Below are positions 1 to 12,800 of a stretch of 64,000 nt of DNA, one piece after another (position 1 is the stretch's first letter; each line of letters opens with the position of its first letter). The notes beneath the pieces were generated by a model that was given only the letters and a program-made list of their open reading frames with translations, was not told the DNA's origin and made no database searches. The translations under genes were made by a program, and so were the position numbers. The stretch lies in assembly GCF_963678635.1 (NCBI RefSeq), contig NC_087067.1, forward strand, positions 49,459,618 through 49,523,617. Direction: 5' to 3'. The DNA is from Symsagittifera roscoffensis (Eukaryota > Xenacoelomorpha > Acoela > Convolutidae).

Positions 1-2922
1 AAATTATTTTAAAAGCGTGTTAAAAAACTATTTGAAACTTGGAAAGAGCGTGAAAATCTTCAGTGAACGGGCTACAAAACATAAACTTTTTTCTTGTAGT
101 TGCCATGACATTGTTCAGCGCTTGGAGCAAGAACAACAAAGTTGCGCAGCATAAATTGTTAAGAAAAAATGTGTCTCAAGTTATGAACGTCGCAGAAGGA
201 AAATGAGGCTGAGTTGGTACTTAAAAGCTTCCCTACAACTGAGTAGTTTTGGTATAGCTCATTTTTGTTCAGATGGCTTTATTTCAAACTAGATCGAACT
301 TTTGTTGTGGTCAGTTAGTTCTCATTTTCCCAGCCTCCGCAGTCTTTGATTTTCTATCTATTTTTATGGTGTCTTCTTGAATTCGAATTGACAGGGAGGA
401 CCAAAATGTCAGGAGGAAATATAATTTGATGTTCTGGATTTTCGGTTTAATCATTAAAATGCGCAATGTCAGTCAACCGCTCCTTTATTATTGATTTTAA
501 AAATTCATCTGAAAAATTTTCGACTAGTCTCAAAAAAAAAATCGGGCTGCAAGGCTGGTATCATTGATTGATTATAGAGGGGGTGATAATAACTTTTGAG
601 GGGGTGATAATACGATTATTTGTCCTCGTTATTAGAAACCCTCTAAAATATCACCCGTATTATATACTGTGTTATGGGAGAAGAAAGGAAATGAAAAAAA
701 ATAAGTTAGCTATACTTACGTGTCTGTTTTTTTTTCTATTTGGCCTTATTTTACCATACCTGGTATAATAACATGGTTATGTTTTGCAGCATTTCAAGTA
801 CGCTTTTCGTTGAAAATTTCCCTAACGGTCAGTCAAATCCATGGTTTGTTTAACTTATGCAGCGCCATTCAATTAGATATTTTTGATCACTATCATTGCG
901 CTGTGATCAAAAAGCTCTAACTCGCAATGTTGCTTTAAATATTTCATTGTCAAATAGCCAACTACAGTAGCACCGTGTTTTCATTTTTTCAAACACTAAA
1001 AAGCGAAAATAGCACCATTGAAAATAAATTTAGAGGAGACTGGTTGCTGATTTGTTTTCTATAATAAATTGCTGCTTTTTCTCACTGCCCTTTTAAATTT
1101 CAGATATAGTAAATGTTAAAAAGGGAAGATCTTTGAAAAAGAATTTCCATTCCACTAATTATCTCCATCGTTGCTCTGCTGGTGTTATCTGTGTCTAGTG
1201 TCTCATTATCTCAAACTCTGAGCAGATTTCATCCCCGATTCAGTTCCTCTCATTCATTTCAAGTCCCACTGGAGTTATTTTCTGGTTGGTTACAATACGA
1301 CTGTAGCGTTGACAGACTTTGAAGGATTAAGTTGCGGCTACTTGACATTTGCTGACTGTCCTTACTTCTGACTTCATCTGGAACAAAGTAACTTGAAACA
1401 ACAAAAGATAAAGGTTAGTAGAACTCAGTTGTAATCGTGATTAGTTGCCTTTAAACTAAGGTTGGTACATCAAATCAATAATTATTTTTGTTGGATCTTT
1501 TTTTGTTACATTGCGGTAGAAATTTCGAAAAATGTTCGCTTAAGACGTCTTTGGAAAGGTTTGACTGAAAAATTGCATGAGCTTCTTTCTTTTTGGCGAG
1601 GGCTGTTATCCTAAACTTGAGCACTAGCTGGTGCTCACAGGTCAACTGTTTAAAAGGGATGTAAAAAAGATCTAAATGGGAGCTAACTTGTCATTTTTTT
1701 TAATCATAAAAATGAATTCCGTGATAATTTAACTTTTGAAACAAATATTGAAATCCTTTGTGAAAGTCAAAAGGATGCCAGATATCTATAAGAGCTCTCT
1801 TAAAGAAACGTTCAGTGAATACCAACGATTCGTTTGAGTCTCGACCGAGCGTTTTTCGAACCGACAAGCCAAATTGGCATTTATATTAGACTTCACACTT
1901 TTTGAATTGGTGCGCAGTTTTTTATGCATACAAATGCGTATGACACAGACTGAATTCAATTATGTTTTAAAACTGACAGAGATAATCTGAACTAAACTAG
2001 AATTACATTTTAGATTAAATACTAGGCCGATGGCAGTTTGAGGCGTTTTTTACTATCAATAATAGTCTGCAATAATTTTTAATATATATTTTTTTCATTG
2101 TAAAGCTTTTCTTTTATCAATTTTTTTCCTATTCTTTTTTCAATATTTGATATGGAGCTGGTGCGTTAAGTTTTTATTCCAGTTATTTTTGTAGCGTTTT
2201 ATTTCAGTTACATCACGTTCGATTTGAATTCTCCTGCAAGCGTGAAATCTAAAATTCACTCATTTTATATCCTGCCATTGTAAAAAGCGTAGATTGACCA
2301 TCAAACAGCCGTCTGTGTTGGAGCAAAATTTACATGAAGGTCTTTTTACCCTTCTTCTAACTTTACACGCGCTTAGCCCTTACTGTGTTGCTGTTTTTAT
2401 CCTCATTTTTACTGCGTTTGTGCAATGTTGATTACTGAGCTTATTAAGTGGAGGATATTTTTCTAAGGGTAAGTTGAAACTTGAAAATTCAACATTATTA
2501 ATCATTTGGGAGTTCATAATTTTTAAACAAAATGATTTGACATTAACAGTTCTCAGAGTAGGCAATTTTCCTGGTGCAGTTTTTTCAGACCAGGTTTTTC
2601 CGCGTTTGTGAATTCAACCCGTGATCTAAGATAGCTTAAACAGGGTTGGCTCATCAGTTTGATTACAGTGTGTCTGCAACAGATGCCCGGAGAGTTTATT
2701 TTGAGTATTTCATTTTCATTTTTGAGTGTCGTATTTTGCGTCTTGTATTTTGATTATCCTGATTTTTAAACCCACTTGATTTTTAAGTATATTGGTTGTA
2801 ATTCAGCCTATCTGTGAAAGAGTTACCAAATTTTTTGTTATCAAAAATTGTGTTTTTATTGTTAACGATATATTTCATCTTTCCGAGGTTTTTTGAGAAT
2901 TGTTTCTGAATGATTTAAGATT
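1..2922. other. no recognised gene
   Basis: AT-rich sequence with no coding exon or repeat I can name. A segment around 1260-1412 ending AAAG before GTTAGT could be a non-coding 5' exon of the downstream gene, but nothing in the sequence proves it. Confidence 0.5.
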
Positions 2923-3765
2923 ATTTACACAAGCAAAGCTTGTGTGATAGTATGAACTTTCTTTTATTTTCCAACCTAAGTCGCAAATATTGTTGCGACG
3001 CAAATATTGTTTCGACAAACTGTTCATTTTCAAAGTGTTCGTTTTGATCAGTAACCAGCTATTAAGTACAGCCAATGCTAAGGATATTAACACTGATTAT
3101 AATATTACAAATAGCACTTTAGATTCAAGGTATCATGATCTGTAGCGTAGAGGTAGGGAAGGAGAACCGCGACAAAAGAAGAGGGTTTGAACCTGGGCAG
3201 GGTCGATTGTTTTTAATGAACTTTTTCGTTACTAGTTAAATTGCGTCCGCTCTATAAATTGAGGCTTGTTTGTTGGTAAATATCTTTTTCAAATTTACTG
3301 GTACTGCTGATGCCGCATAATTGGCTTGCGTCTCTTAGCAATTATGTAGACTCGTAATTGGCGTGCGTCACTTAAGAATTTTTGTATGCTAAAAGTTTTA
3401 CTCATTCAGTGCCAAAATCACCTACTGCAAAAGATACAGTTACAAAAAGTCCCATGTAAGTAAAACGCTCGTTTCATAATATCCCATGCAAATTAAAAGG
3501 AACCCTCAATTTATGATCAAAAATATGATCGAATCATAATCTGAGTAAACGTAGATTAGTTAGGTATTAAGCGTGCATGGCTGAGTGTTTAGTGCGTGAG
3601 AATCATAATCTCCAGATCGCAGTAGGTCGCAGAGCAAATCCGAGACCTAGCCGATTTTTTTTCTAACTAATTCGAAGTTTTTTGCTATGTTTCTTATTGC
3701 TTTTTGTAGAGCTTTTTGTCGTTCTTCTCACTAGTGTTTCGCTTCGCCTCTGTGTCAAAATCATT
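2923..3765 (+). mobile_element. composite SINE-like repeat with two tRNA-derived modules (copy 1)
   Basis: It begins TTTACACAAGCAAAGCTTGTG. It has a tRNA-like module near 3138-3210 (TGTAGCGTAGAGG, GGTTTGAACC) and a second near 3571-3650 (ATGGCTGAGTG with a decayed B box), then a tail with CTTCGCCTCTGTGT. It is colinear with 30617-31525. Neither tRNA-like region folds into a complete tRNA. Confidence 0.6.
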
Positions 3766-4123
3766 GAAAAAAACAGAAATTATTTTTTTTGTACTTGAAG
3801 AACTTCCAAAAATGGTCAATTTTGTTGTTTTTGGCGGTCCTTTCGAAATACCAGATTATTTTAAATTTGTATTTTCGGTAGCTGTAAACAAGATTCAGAT
3901 TTTAAGTAATAATAAGAACCTCGACGCATTCAAACTGCTTAACACAATTTGACTTGTACCCGGTAGTTTCTATATTTTCCCTAAACAGCTTTACCAGCTC
4001 ACGCAGTTCACATCCTTATTGGCGACTATTATCCACCTTGCGTCCGCACCCTGCTTAGTAGTAATTGCTCAATACCCTATAACAGGTTTCTACGCTGCAC
4101 TGAAGTCACTGTGTTTGCATTTC

Positions 4124-5365
4124 AAATAACTATTCCATTGAAATTAATTGATTAGCTTTTTCTGACTCATTTTTGTAAGCATAAGAAGTATTCTGCTTCC
4201 ATACATCTGTTTTTTTCTCATGACAAAAATGTTGTTTGTATTTGTGTTTTCGGGGAACAAGTCCACCCAACCATTGCCAGTTCAGTGACCGCTTAGTTAA
4301 TATTGTTTTCAGTGCTTATTTAAGAATTGTCTTTCACAACATGTTTCTCCAATTGGACATCATTCGCATTGAAACTCTGATAGTTTCGGTTTTTTTAAAT
4401 AGTGCTTTTTTTCCAATAATTTTGACATAGGTTCCGTCTCCATTATCACAAGTTGTGCGAAGCCTTACTTTGCCTCTGTGTAATAGTTTTCATCTGCTTT
4501 TGATTGTTGATGCTTCTGAAAGTTTTTTTTTTGATATATGTTGTTTTTTTTTTAAACTTGGAGCGCTTTTGTTAGAACCCTTGCACAATGGAGGTTGCTC
4601 ATTTATCAGACAGTTTATTACCAGAGTGATGAGCCAAAAATTAGAAATAATTAATTTGGTTAAATTCAAAAATGAAAGTTTATTCCGCATTGTTGTCACC
4701 TTTGCGATTGGCAATCCGTATCGAATAGAAGTACTTTTTTCCAGGTGAGCTTACAGAATCACTGAACCAAGTTGTCAACTGTCAACTCTCTCGGAGGCTT
4801 CAGCCGCAAACATTTTTTGAGCATACTTGCATTTATAAATAAATAACTATTCCATTTGACGATTAGTTTTCTATGTTGATTTGCTTCTTCCCACTAAAAT
4901 TTTGTAGGCTTTGTTTTTGAGCATAAAAAAATATTTGGCTTGGATACATGTTTTTTTTTCTTTCATGGCAAAATATTGTTTGAATGTGTGTTTTCGGAGA
5001 ACAAGCCTACTCAAGCATTGCCAGCTGAGTTACCGCTCTGTAAATTTTCTTTCAATGCTTATTTAACCCAGGAAATCGGCTTTCACTGCTAGTACGTTTC
5101 CTCCAACTGGACCTCAGTCGCGATGAGCCTAGGATAATTTTGGCTTTTCTAATTTTATGAATTTTACGCTAAGTTTTTTTGCGCAGATTTTTGTCTCGAT
5201 TAGCGCAAATGGTGCGCAGCTTCACTTCGCCTCAGTGTAAAAACTTCGTCCCATAAATTTTATCTACTTTTGATTGTTTATGATTTCAAAAGTTAGAGCG
5301 CTGTTGTTATAAGAAGTGTCCAATGGAGGTTGCGCATTTCTGCCGTTAGTTTGCTGTGTTAAGTT
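4124..5365 (+). repeat. diverged tandem duplication, period about 720 bp
   Basis: 4124-4640 and 4841-5365 align in order through many blocks: AAATAACTATTCC, TTTTCGGRGAACAAG, TTTCTCCAAYTGGAC, TTCGCCTCWGTGTAA, TTTTGATTGTTKATG, CAATGGAGGTTG. The copies differ at many sites, so the event is old. No shared long reading frame is kept. Confidence 0.65.
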
Positions 5366-6470
5366 GGCGTGAAAACTTAAATTTATTTGTGGGGTTTTCA
5401 ATGCCATTAGCGATATCCGCTTCATGAATGTACGTACAATACTGTTTGAATTAAAGATTGAAGTAGGACCCATGGAGCAGAGGTCTCGGAAAGTGACTTG
5501 TAATTAGAATGTGGATGCTTAAAATCCTGTGGGATGAACTAATGCCTTTTCAAGGCTTTTTTCCGGTCGTTTTTGTTTTTCTTTGAGAGTTTTTTCTTAC
5601 TTGTTTTAAGAGTTTCTATTTGCAGCTTTTGCTTTATTTCGCGAATTAAAGCTTAGTAAACGGCTGAAGTCTTTTAGAAGGCTCTGTTAAGATTTAGCAA
5701 GCAGTGATTGTTGATGGCTCAACTATCATTGACTTTGGAATAGCAATTTTGTGTTACATTGTGGTATTATTTCTGTTCTCTTTAACACCCAGTTCAGTTT
5801 TGCCTTTTTTCTCCGATTTCGTCTCTCATTTAAACTGAGGGTTAAGCTAACGCTTAAATGGTTCGTCTTTTTCGTATAGTCAGTTGAAACATGACTTTTC
5901 AATTCAAAACAGACAAACAAACTGAGTTTTATTTAGCTTTTTGACGATTTCAGCCGCTCTAGTTAAATTTGTCTGCCCGTGCTCATGTTTGCTTAGTTGT
6001 AGACTTTATGTTATCTTCGAGGTCCATTCTGGACGTTCTCAAAGTGCTCCAAGTAAGTTCTACTGTATATGGAATCGCAGATATAAATATACTTTGAGCG
6101 GTATGAACCTTACGAAGGCGTTCGGGATCTTTTCAATCTTTTGGTATTCTGAAAGTAGGTCCTAGCGTGCGTGTGACAGAATTACCCTGAGAATACCTGT
6201 TAATTCACCAGTCTACTAACAAATCTGCCATGCTAGTTGCGTATAGCCTAGTATTCTGTTCTTTCATGATTATCAATTGCACCATAAGTAGTAGTACCAA
6301 TCGGGTAAAATAGCAGTTCATGACTATCTGTGTACCCATATTCTTTGGCCAAACTAGTATTCGTACTAAATTCTTTGATTTTATTGAATTGAAAGGCTGA
6401 TATAAGTATTTAATTCTCGAGGCTATTTGTTGTTTATTCTTCTCTGTTAGTTTTGAACATTTAACACTTG
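5366..6470. other. no recognised gene
   Basis: Non-coding sequence upstream of the L1-family gene. I see only short unconvincing frames here. Confidence 0.5.
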
Positions 6471-6479
6471 TATATAAAA
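6471..6479 (+). promoter_or_regulatory. candidate TATA box of the L1-family gene
   Basis: TATATAAAA lies 225 bases upstream of the proposed start codon at 6704, which would leave a 5' leader of roughly 200 bases. In an AT-rich genome such a match is easily fortuitous, so the assignment rests mainly on position. Confidence 0.25.
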
Positions 6480-6703
6480 AGTGAATGGTTTTGCATTTTC
6501 GACATGCACGTTATTCTACAATTGTTCAGCCCTTATCGAAATTTTTGAACCATTATACCGTGAACAAAGTTAAATCAATTACTGTTTCAGAAGTGGAAAC
6601 TGATCATTTACCTGATTATTGTGTGAACAACCTGATGAATACGATTCTGACTTGGGCATCGAGCTGAACTACCGAACTGTTCTATTCATTGCATGTTTTT
6701 GTG

Positions 6704-6806
6704 ATGGATCATCAGTCCAAACCCCTCTCTATGTTTTTCCCACTCTGTCTCCTCTTCATCACGATCACTGTCCCTGAAGTACAGGCCGCCTGTGACTACA
6801 ACGAAG
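6704..6806 (+). CDS. L1-family gene, exon 1: start codon and signal peptide
   Basis: The ATG at 6704 opens a frame with a strong hydrophobic core (MFFPLCLLFITITV) and a clean cleavage context VQA before ACDYNE. It ends in GAAG followed by GTGAGT, an excellent donor, in phase 1. A second in-frame Met lies nine codons downstream and gives an equally good signal peptide. The next exon is over 8 kb away, but its phase fits. The alternative is that translation starts at an extended exon 2 at 14991. Confidence 0.7.
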
Positions 6807-9800
6807 GTGAGTCGCAGCTAATTGCTAATTTTCAAACTAATTGCAAACTCTTAGCAAACAGTCAAATCGTAAAATTCACGAAAAACGTGATCGACTTCTA
6901 ATTTTTAAATGGATTTTTATGATCAGATTTCCCAGCGAAATCAAATTTTTATGCCTTTTGATCTACTTTACTCAAATTGGGTTAATTTTATCAAAAAATT
7001 ATTAAGCAAGTATCAAAATTCAAAGAGCGGTACTCGTTAAGAAAAGTGACCCAGTACTTCAAATGGACGAAAATAAAATGAAAACTTGAAAACATTTCTC
7101 GATTTGATTTGCCATTTATGTTTTTTTTTGAAATAGAATTATCAAAAAAGCAAATCACTACCTTTAAAAACTTCTTTTTCTTATTTTTAATGGAACCATG
7201 GATAGTTTTACTAGACCATACTTCGAAACGAGGTTTTTAAAGCGAGCATACTTCCAAACGATGTTTTTAACGAGACCATACTTCTAAACGAGTACCCAAT
7301 GAGCTTAAAGGCCATATGATTTTTCTTCGAAATTCGAAAGTTGGAGTTTTTTTTAGAAAAACAAGTTAGTTTTTTTATTTCCTTGCGTTCATTACTCTGT
7401 ACCAACTGTCTGTTGGCTATGTTTATTTTTTTTTTCTGGAAAATTCAGTTCATTTCCTTCGTTAAAAAGAAAGCAAACTCCAGTATCGAGCCGCGAAAGT
7501 GTAAAGGTCGCCAAAACCGTGATCGACTTTAATTTCAAAAATGGAATTTTATTACCAGATTTCCCTGCAAAAAAAATTTTTTTAACCTATTGATCCAGTT
7601 TTCTCAAAGTGGGTTAATCAAAAAACTACCAATCTTCAATTGTTCTTGAGTTTTAAAGAGCGCATTTTGTCTGTTGGCTATGTTTTAACTCTGTTCATTG
7701 TCTTTCTCGATATGTTTTTCCTTACAAAATGAATTTCATTCGAAGCAATTTGAAAATTTTGGTTTAACTAGTTTTTCGGCATAGCTAGTTTTTCTGCAAT
7801 TCTTTCAAAATGTTTTAAACTTTGGGGTTTTGGTCTCGTTTTTTATCCAATATCTCGCCCTGAGATGTTTGTGATAGCAATAGCATTTTTATATCTCAGG
7901 CTATTGTATATCTCATCAGAAATTCGCAATATCTTAAGTAATATTTTTTTTCACAATTAGGTGACAGTAGACTACTTTTGACGGCGATCGCGATCCTTCA
8001 GTTTCCTTTTGTGGTTTTGGTGTTTTTAAACTGCAGTTTATCTTACAATGATATTTTTTGCACTGCCGATAGCAATGGTTTAAGAGTAGGTCTCCTGACT
8101 TTTTCAGTTCTAGAATTGGTTCAAATCCTGTGGGCGGCACAAATTTTATTTTCGATTCTAAGGGCAACTTATTAGGATTCAGAGCTTAACATTGATTTTT
8201 TATTTCTCGTTTCTAAACGTTTTCAATTTTTTTTCTTCAAGAAGTTGTTCCTAATTTTCACACTTGCGAAAGTAAATGCCTTGTAATCGGGAACTATTTC
8301 CCGTAAACAACTTTTCTTAAATCTGAAGTTGAAATTGAAGGTACTTCTTGTGAACATTGGGACTATCGAGACTGCTTTTCATTTGGCCTTAATGTAACGC
8401 GGTTGTCTCTGTACCCTAATGTCTAGGGTTCGAGTCCCAAATAGACCGTGTTTTTTTTTCAGTATTTATGAAATTTAAAAAATTTTCCGGAAAAAATTGA
8501 ATTGTCAGTCCTATGTTTGTCTGCTTATGTTTTGTCGGCTTAGTTGCCACATTGTTGAATTTTGTAGTGCAGCCAGAAGTTTTAGTAGCAGATGCAAATG
8601 TTCTTGATGTACGTAGCTTATAAAAATAATAGCCCTGAATTTGTACATTTTGTTTTGCTTTAAAGCTTCATTCGTCCTAAAAATTTCGGAATACGTTTTA
8701 TCAGCTTAGTTACTTTGCTTTCTGTAGCTTCAAGGGCAAAAAATGATTGGTTAAAAAATCAATAGTTTGGCTCGCAAAAGTTCAAAGTCTTAAAACTTGA
8801 TTGTTCAAAAGTTTTCGTCAAGATTTTCTTATGGTTAAACTGTTTTCGGCTCAATGAAAATCTTTGAGCGGCTGTTTTTGGCTTAAAGATCGCAATCTTG
8901 GCTTTTAAAAAAATAAAGATTAGATAGCTGTTAATTGTGTTTCTTGGCTATTTTTCTGAAGTTTGTTTCAATTTTTCTCAGTGTTTTTTTTTTCATTTTT
9001 ATTTCTGTTTCATTTTTATTCGCTAGCTTCTTGCAATGCTGTGCTTGCATTGTACCGCAAGTGATGCGAAATTCCGCTGTTTCGCTTCTGTAAAGTTTGT
9101 TTTCTGATTTTATTAAGTAATGGTGTTTTTTTGTTATTGCTTATGAAACTTAATTGAGGAGTTAGCAATAACTGCCTGACGATTAAATGTTGACAGATTT
9201 TTTAGAGTCGATGGAATCTTACATAGGCTGTGATGATTTTGTTCCCGTTTTTTCAGGAAAAGTCTTAAAACTTTTTCACGCTAAATTTCATTTTTTTGCG
9301 GTTTGACTGACTAATTTTCAAGTTCGGTTCATTTCTTTTGTTAAAAGGAAGGCAAACTCCACTATCGAACAGCAGAAGTGTAAAGGTCACGGAAAACGTG
9401 ATCGACTCCTAATTTCGAAACTTAAATTAATTTTTCAGATTTTGCTGCGGATTAAAAGCTTCACCTATTCATCAAGTTTTCTCAAATTATGTTAATTTAT
9501 CAAACAATTGTGCCAATCATAATTTCAAAAACAGCTTTAAGGCCATTTATTTTTGGTTTTGAAATTCGAACATTGAAGTTTTTTTAGTAATAATTCAGTA
9601 TTTTTTTCTGTTAGCCTGCGTTTGTTGGCTCTTTTACACCTACTTACAACTGTCTGTTGGCTATGTTTAAACATATAAATTTCGATGTTGGTTTACTTGC
9701 CATCCTGGCGTAAATTCGATGTATTTTGGCTTACCTATTTTATGCGGAAAATTATAAACTAATCAAACCAATGAGACTAGATCTTTTGATTTCAAGGGAG

Positions 9801-12800
9801 GCTTTGATTTCGCCAGGTTGACGTAGGCTTTGAAGTGTTTCAGTTTCACTGATTTGAAAACTTAATTGAATTTGGCATTTTTTTGTTTTCCTTGATCCTA
9901 TCTATTTTTATAATTGTTTTTCCAGCGGTTTACACAGCTCAAAATTGGAATCTAATTAGACTTTTTTAAAATAATCATCAGAATAGAACGAGTGATTTAC
10001 ATGTTAAAGATTTTTCAGTCATATTCGAACAACATAAAAAACCAATAAGTTGTCCCAGTGTCGAGACAAACCTATTTGAATTTTTTTTGGTTCGATAGAG
10101 TAACGTTCGTTATATCAAAATAAGTCAATTAGGCTAAAAAAAATGTTGATTTCATTTTCAGTAAAATTAGTTTTCTAAGCTTCAGTTAGCGCTTTTTTGG
10201 TTATGATAATTTTCTTGAAAAATTATACATTATTCTGCAAAAAAATTCTGATAAGTAGAATGCTGAAAGTTTTTTTTAAATAATTTTTTCCTTTTTTGTT
10301 TCTTTTTCTTTTTTGAAATGCAGCTGTTGTCTATTATGTTGAAGTCACTTAGTTTCTACGCATTTGTAAAGTTCTTTCATCACTCGACGAACAAAAACCG
10401 ACTTTAATTTTTTTAAAAATAAAATGTTTTTGTAGCTTTTCTAGGAATGTTTCGGGAAATTTGGTGCTACTTGCACAGCAACAGGCTATTCTTGTTTTTT
10501 ATTTTTTTTTGCATTATTGTCGCCTTTCTTTGGGTTGCGATAATTATTACACGTATACATTGTGCCTTAATAACTAGAGAAAGCTGACTTTTAAAAAGTG
10601 AGAAAATGAAAAAGGTATGCTAGCTCGCCCGAAAAATACGTAAGTGAGAATGAATTGTTGAAAAATATTCGGAAATAAATAATGAACACCAGGCTGCAGT
10701 GGAATAGCACAGATGTAAAATTTTTGCACACCAAAAACCTGACTTAAAATTTAAAATTTTCCAAAACTGGACCCGACAACTTCAAATTGATGCCCAGTCA
10801 GATGGTTTTTTATCGAAGTTTCACTGAATTTCTCTACCATTTTCATGGGAAGCACTAATGGCTTTTCCCAGCACCAAGCGATTGTTTGAAATTTCTTTCA
10901 AGTGTCGCAATCACTACTAAGAGGCTTTTTTTATGAGATTACACTTGACCTAGGTCGAGTTTTTTGAGGATGTCTAAAATGTTTGGTAAAACCACGCTGC
11001 GGTATAGTACTGCCCCTCTTCCGAGAGTGGCCGGAACAATAAAAATGTAAATAAAGTTAAATTGCATGTTTGTTTAAAAAAATAGAGTTTGCATAGTGTT
11101 GATTTGATGCTCACGACACGCATATCTATGTAAATGTTGCAACCATTGAAAGTGAGGAGAAAGTTTGTATTCGGGTGGATTTTAGTTTTTGTAAGTGTGA
11201 TGAACGTTATGAAGACTCTTATATAGTCTATAGTTGTACATTTATACATTTTAATGCTGTTAGATATAAATGCACTTTTCAAGTTCATTTGAATTGAAAA
11301 CCATCAGCTGAAATTTATGTAAATAGCACTCTTCAAACGACAAAATTTTCAAAAAGTTGTACCAGTTGTGATTTTTAGTCTAAACTCGTGTGAATAAAGC
11401 TTGTAATGGCTTCTTTATGCTCAATTTTAGCCGTAAAAGTTATTTTACTCAAATAAGGTCAGATTTTGGAGTTTTTTCATTGCCATTCGATTAAAAATCA
11501 TCTGCTGAAAATAACGTAAATAGGACTCTCCAGATACAAACGTGGTTATGGCGCGAAAAAAACATGAACTATTTCTAGTTTTGAAAGTAGAATTTAATTT
11601 TTAGTTTTCCCGCGAAATATAAGTTTTGCTTATTGATTCAGTTTTCTCAACTTGGGTTGATTTTATCGAAAAAGTGCCAATCGTAAATTGTTCTAGAAAT
11701 TCAAAAGGCTTTAAGGGCATCTATCTTTTTCTTTGAAATTCGAAACTTGAGATTTTTGCCGAAAAAAAAACAAGTTTATTTGTTCCGTTAATTGACTCTT
11801 TTCTAGCTGTCTGTTGACTACGTTTTTTTGCAACCGGTCTAAGTGGGCTATCTGAAAAAATTATTTAATCGTTTTCCCAAGCTAAATGGGCTTTTTCTCA
11901 CCAATTTTGGGTAAGCTCCCCAAACGCTCTCCTGAAAGATTCCTTAGCGTCCCAGTCGCTCTAATGTCTTCCTTCAGGCGGTGTTTCAGTTCATGAGCTT
12001 AGTAGCCCTGCTGTCTTGCTTCGAAATAAAAGAATTCTGAATTGAAGGCTCTTTGATTGGGGGTGGTTCGAATTCAAAAATACGGCAAATTGTTAGATAG
12101 TCTGAGAGTAACTGAATGTTTTGTTGATTTGAGTTATAAATGAGCATAATCGTAAAATAACAATGGCCAGTTGATCTTTCTTGCAATCGAAACAATAGTA
12201 ACTTCTGATACGGTTTCCCTATATTCGATGATATATTGGGTTTATCTGGAGCGAAATCGAACGAAAGTGTAGACAGCCCCCGTCTTTTCTTTAATATCCA
12301 TATCTAAACAATCATTCCTATCAAATGAATTGGAAATTGTAATTGTTATTCGGCCCTCATGGTTGAACCCCAATTCTACAGATCAAAGTAAAATCTATAA
12401 TTTTTTGTTCCTTCTAAAATTATTCTCCTGAATTTTTATTAAATTTTGTTGGGTACCTTTTACATTTGTAATCAACTTAAGCCAAGATTTAGCCTTTGAT
12501 GTTCGGCGGATTGGTGTACGTGCCTTAGAATTTAAAACACAAGGTTCAACTTTCATATCCGTGCAAATGTTTCGGACGCTTACCTGCGGAAGACAAGCCA
12601 GAATCTTTTATTGTCCGTTCATTTAAGCTCCCAAAAGAGTTGCATCGTCTCTAATCTGGTTACTTTTTGAGTTATAAATGACTTAATACCATTTTTATAG
12701 CTTGCCGATTTTAATGTCGGTACAGCAGATATCGTGCCCGATTGATGTTGGTTGAATTTTAATACGTGTTGCCTGATTTCTTTTTCAAACTGTTGCATTA

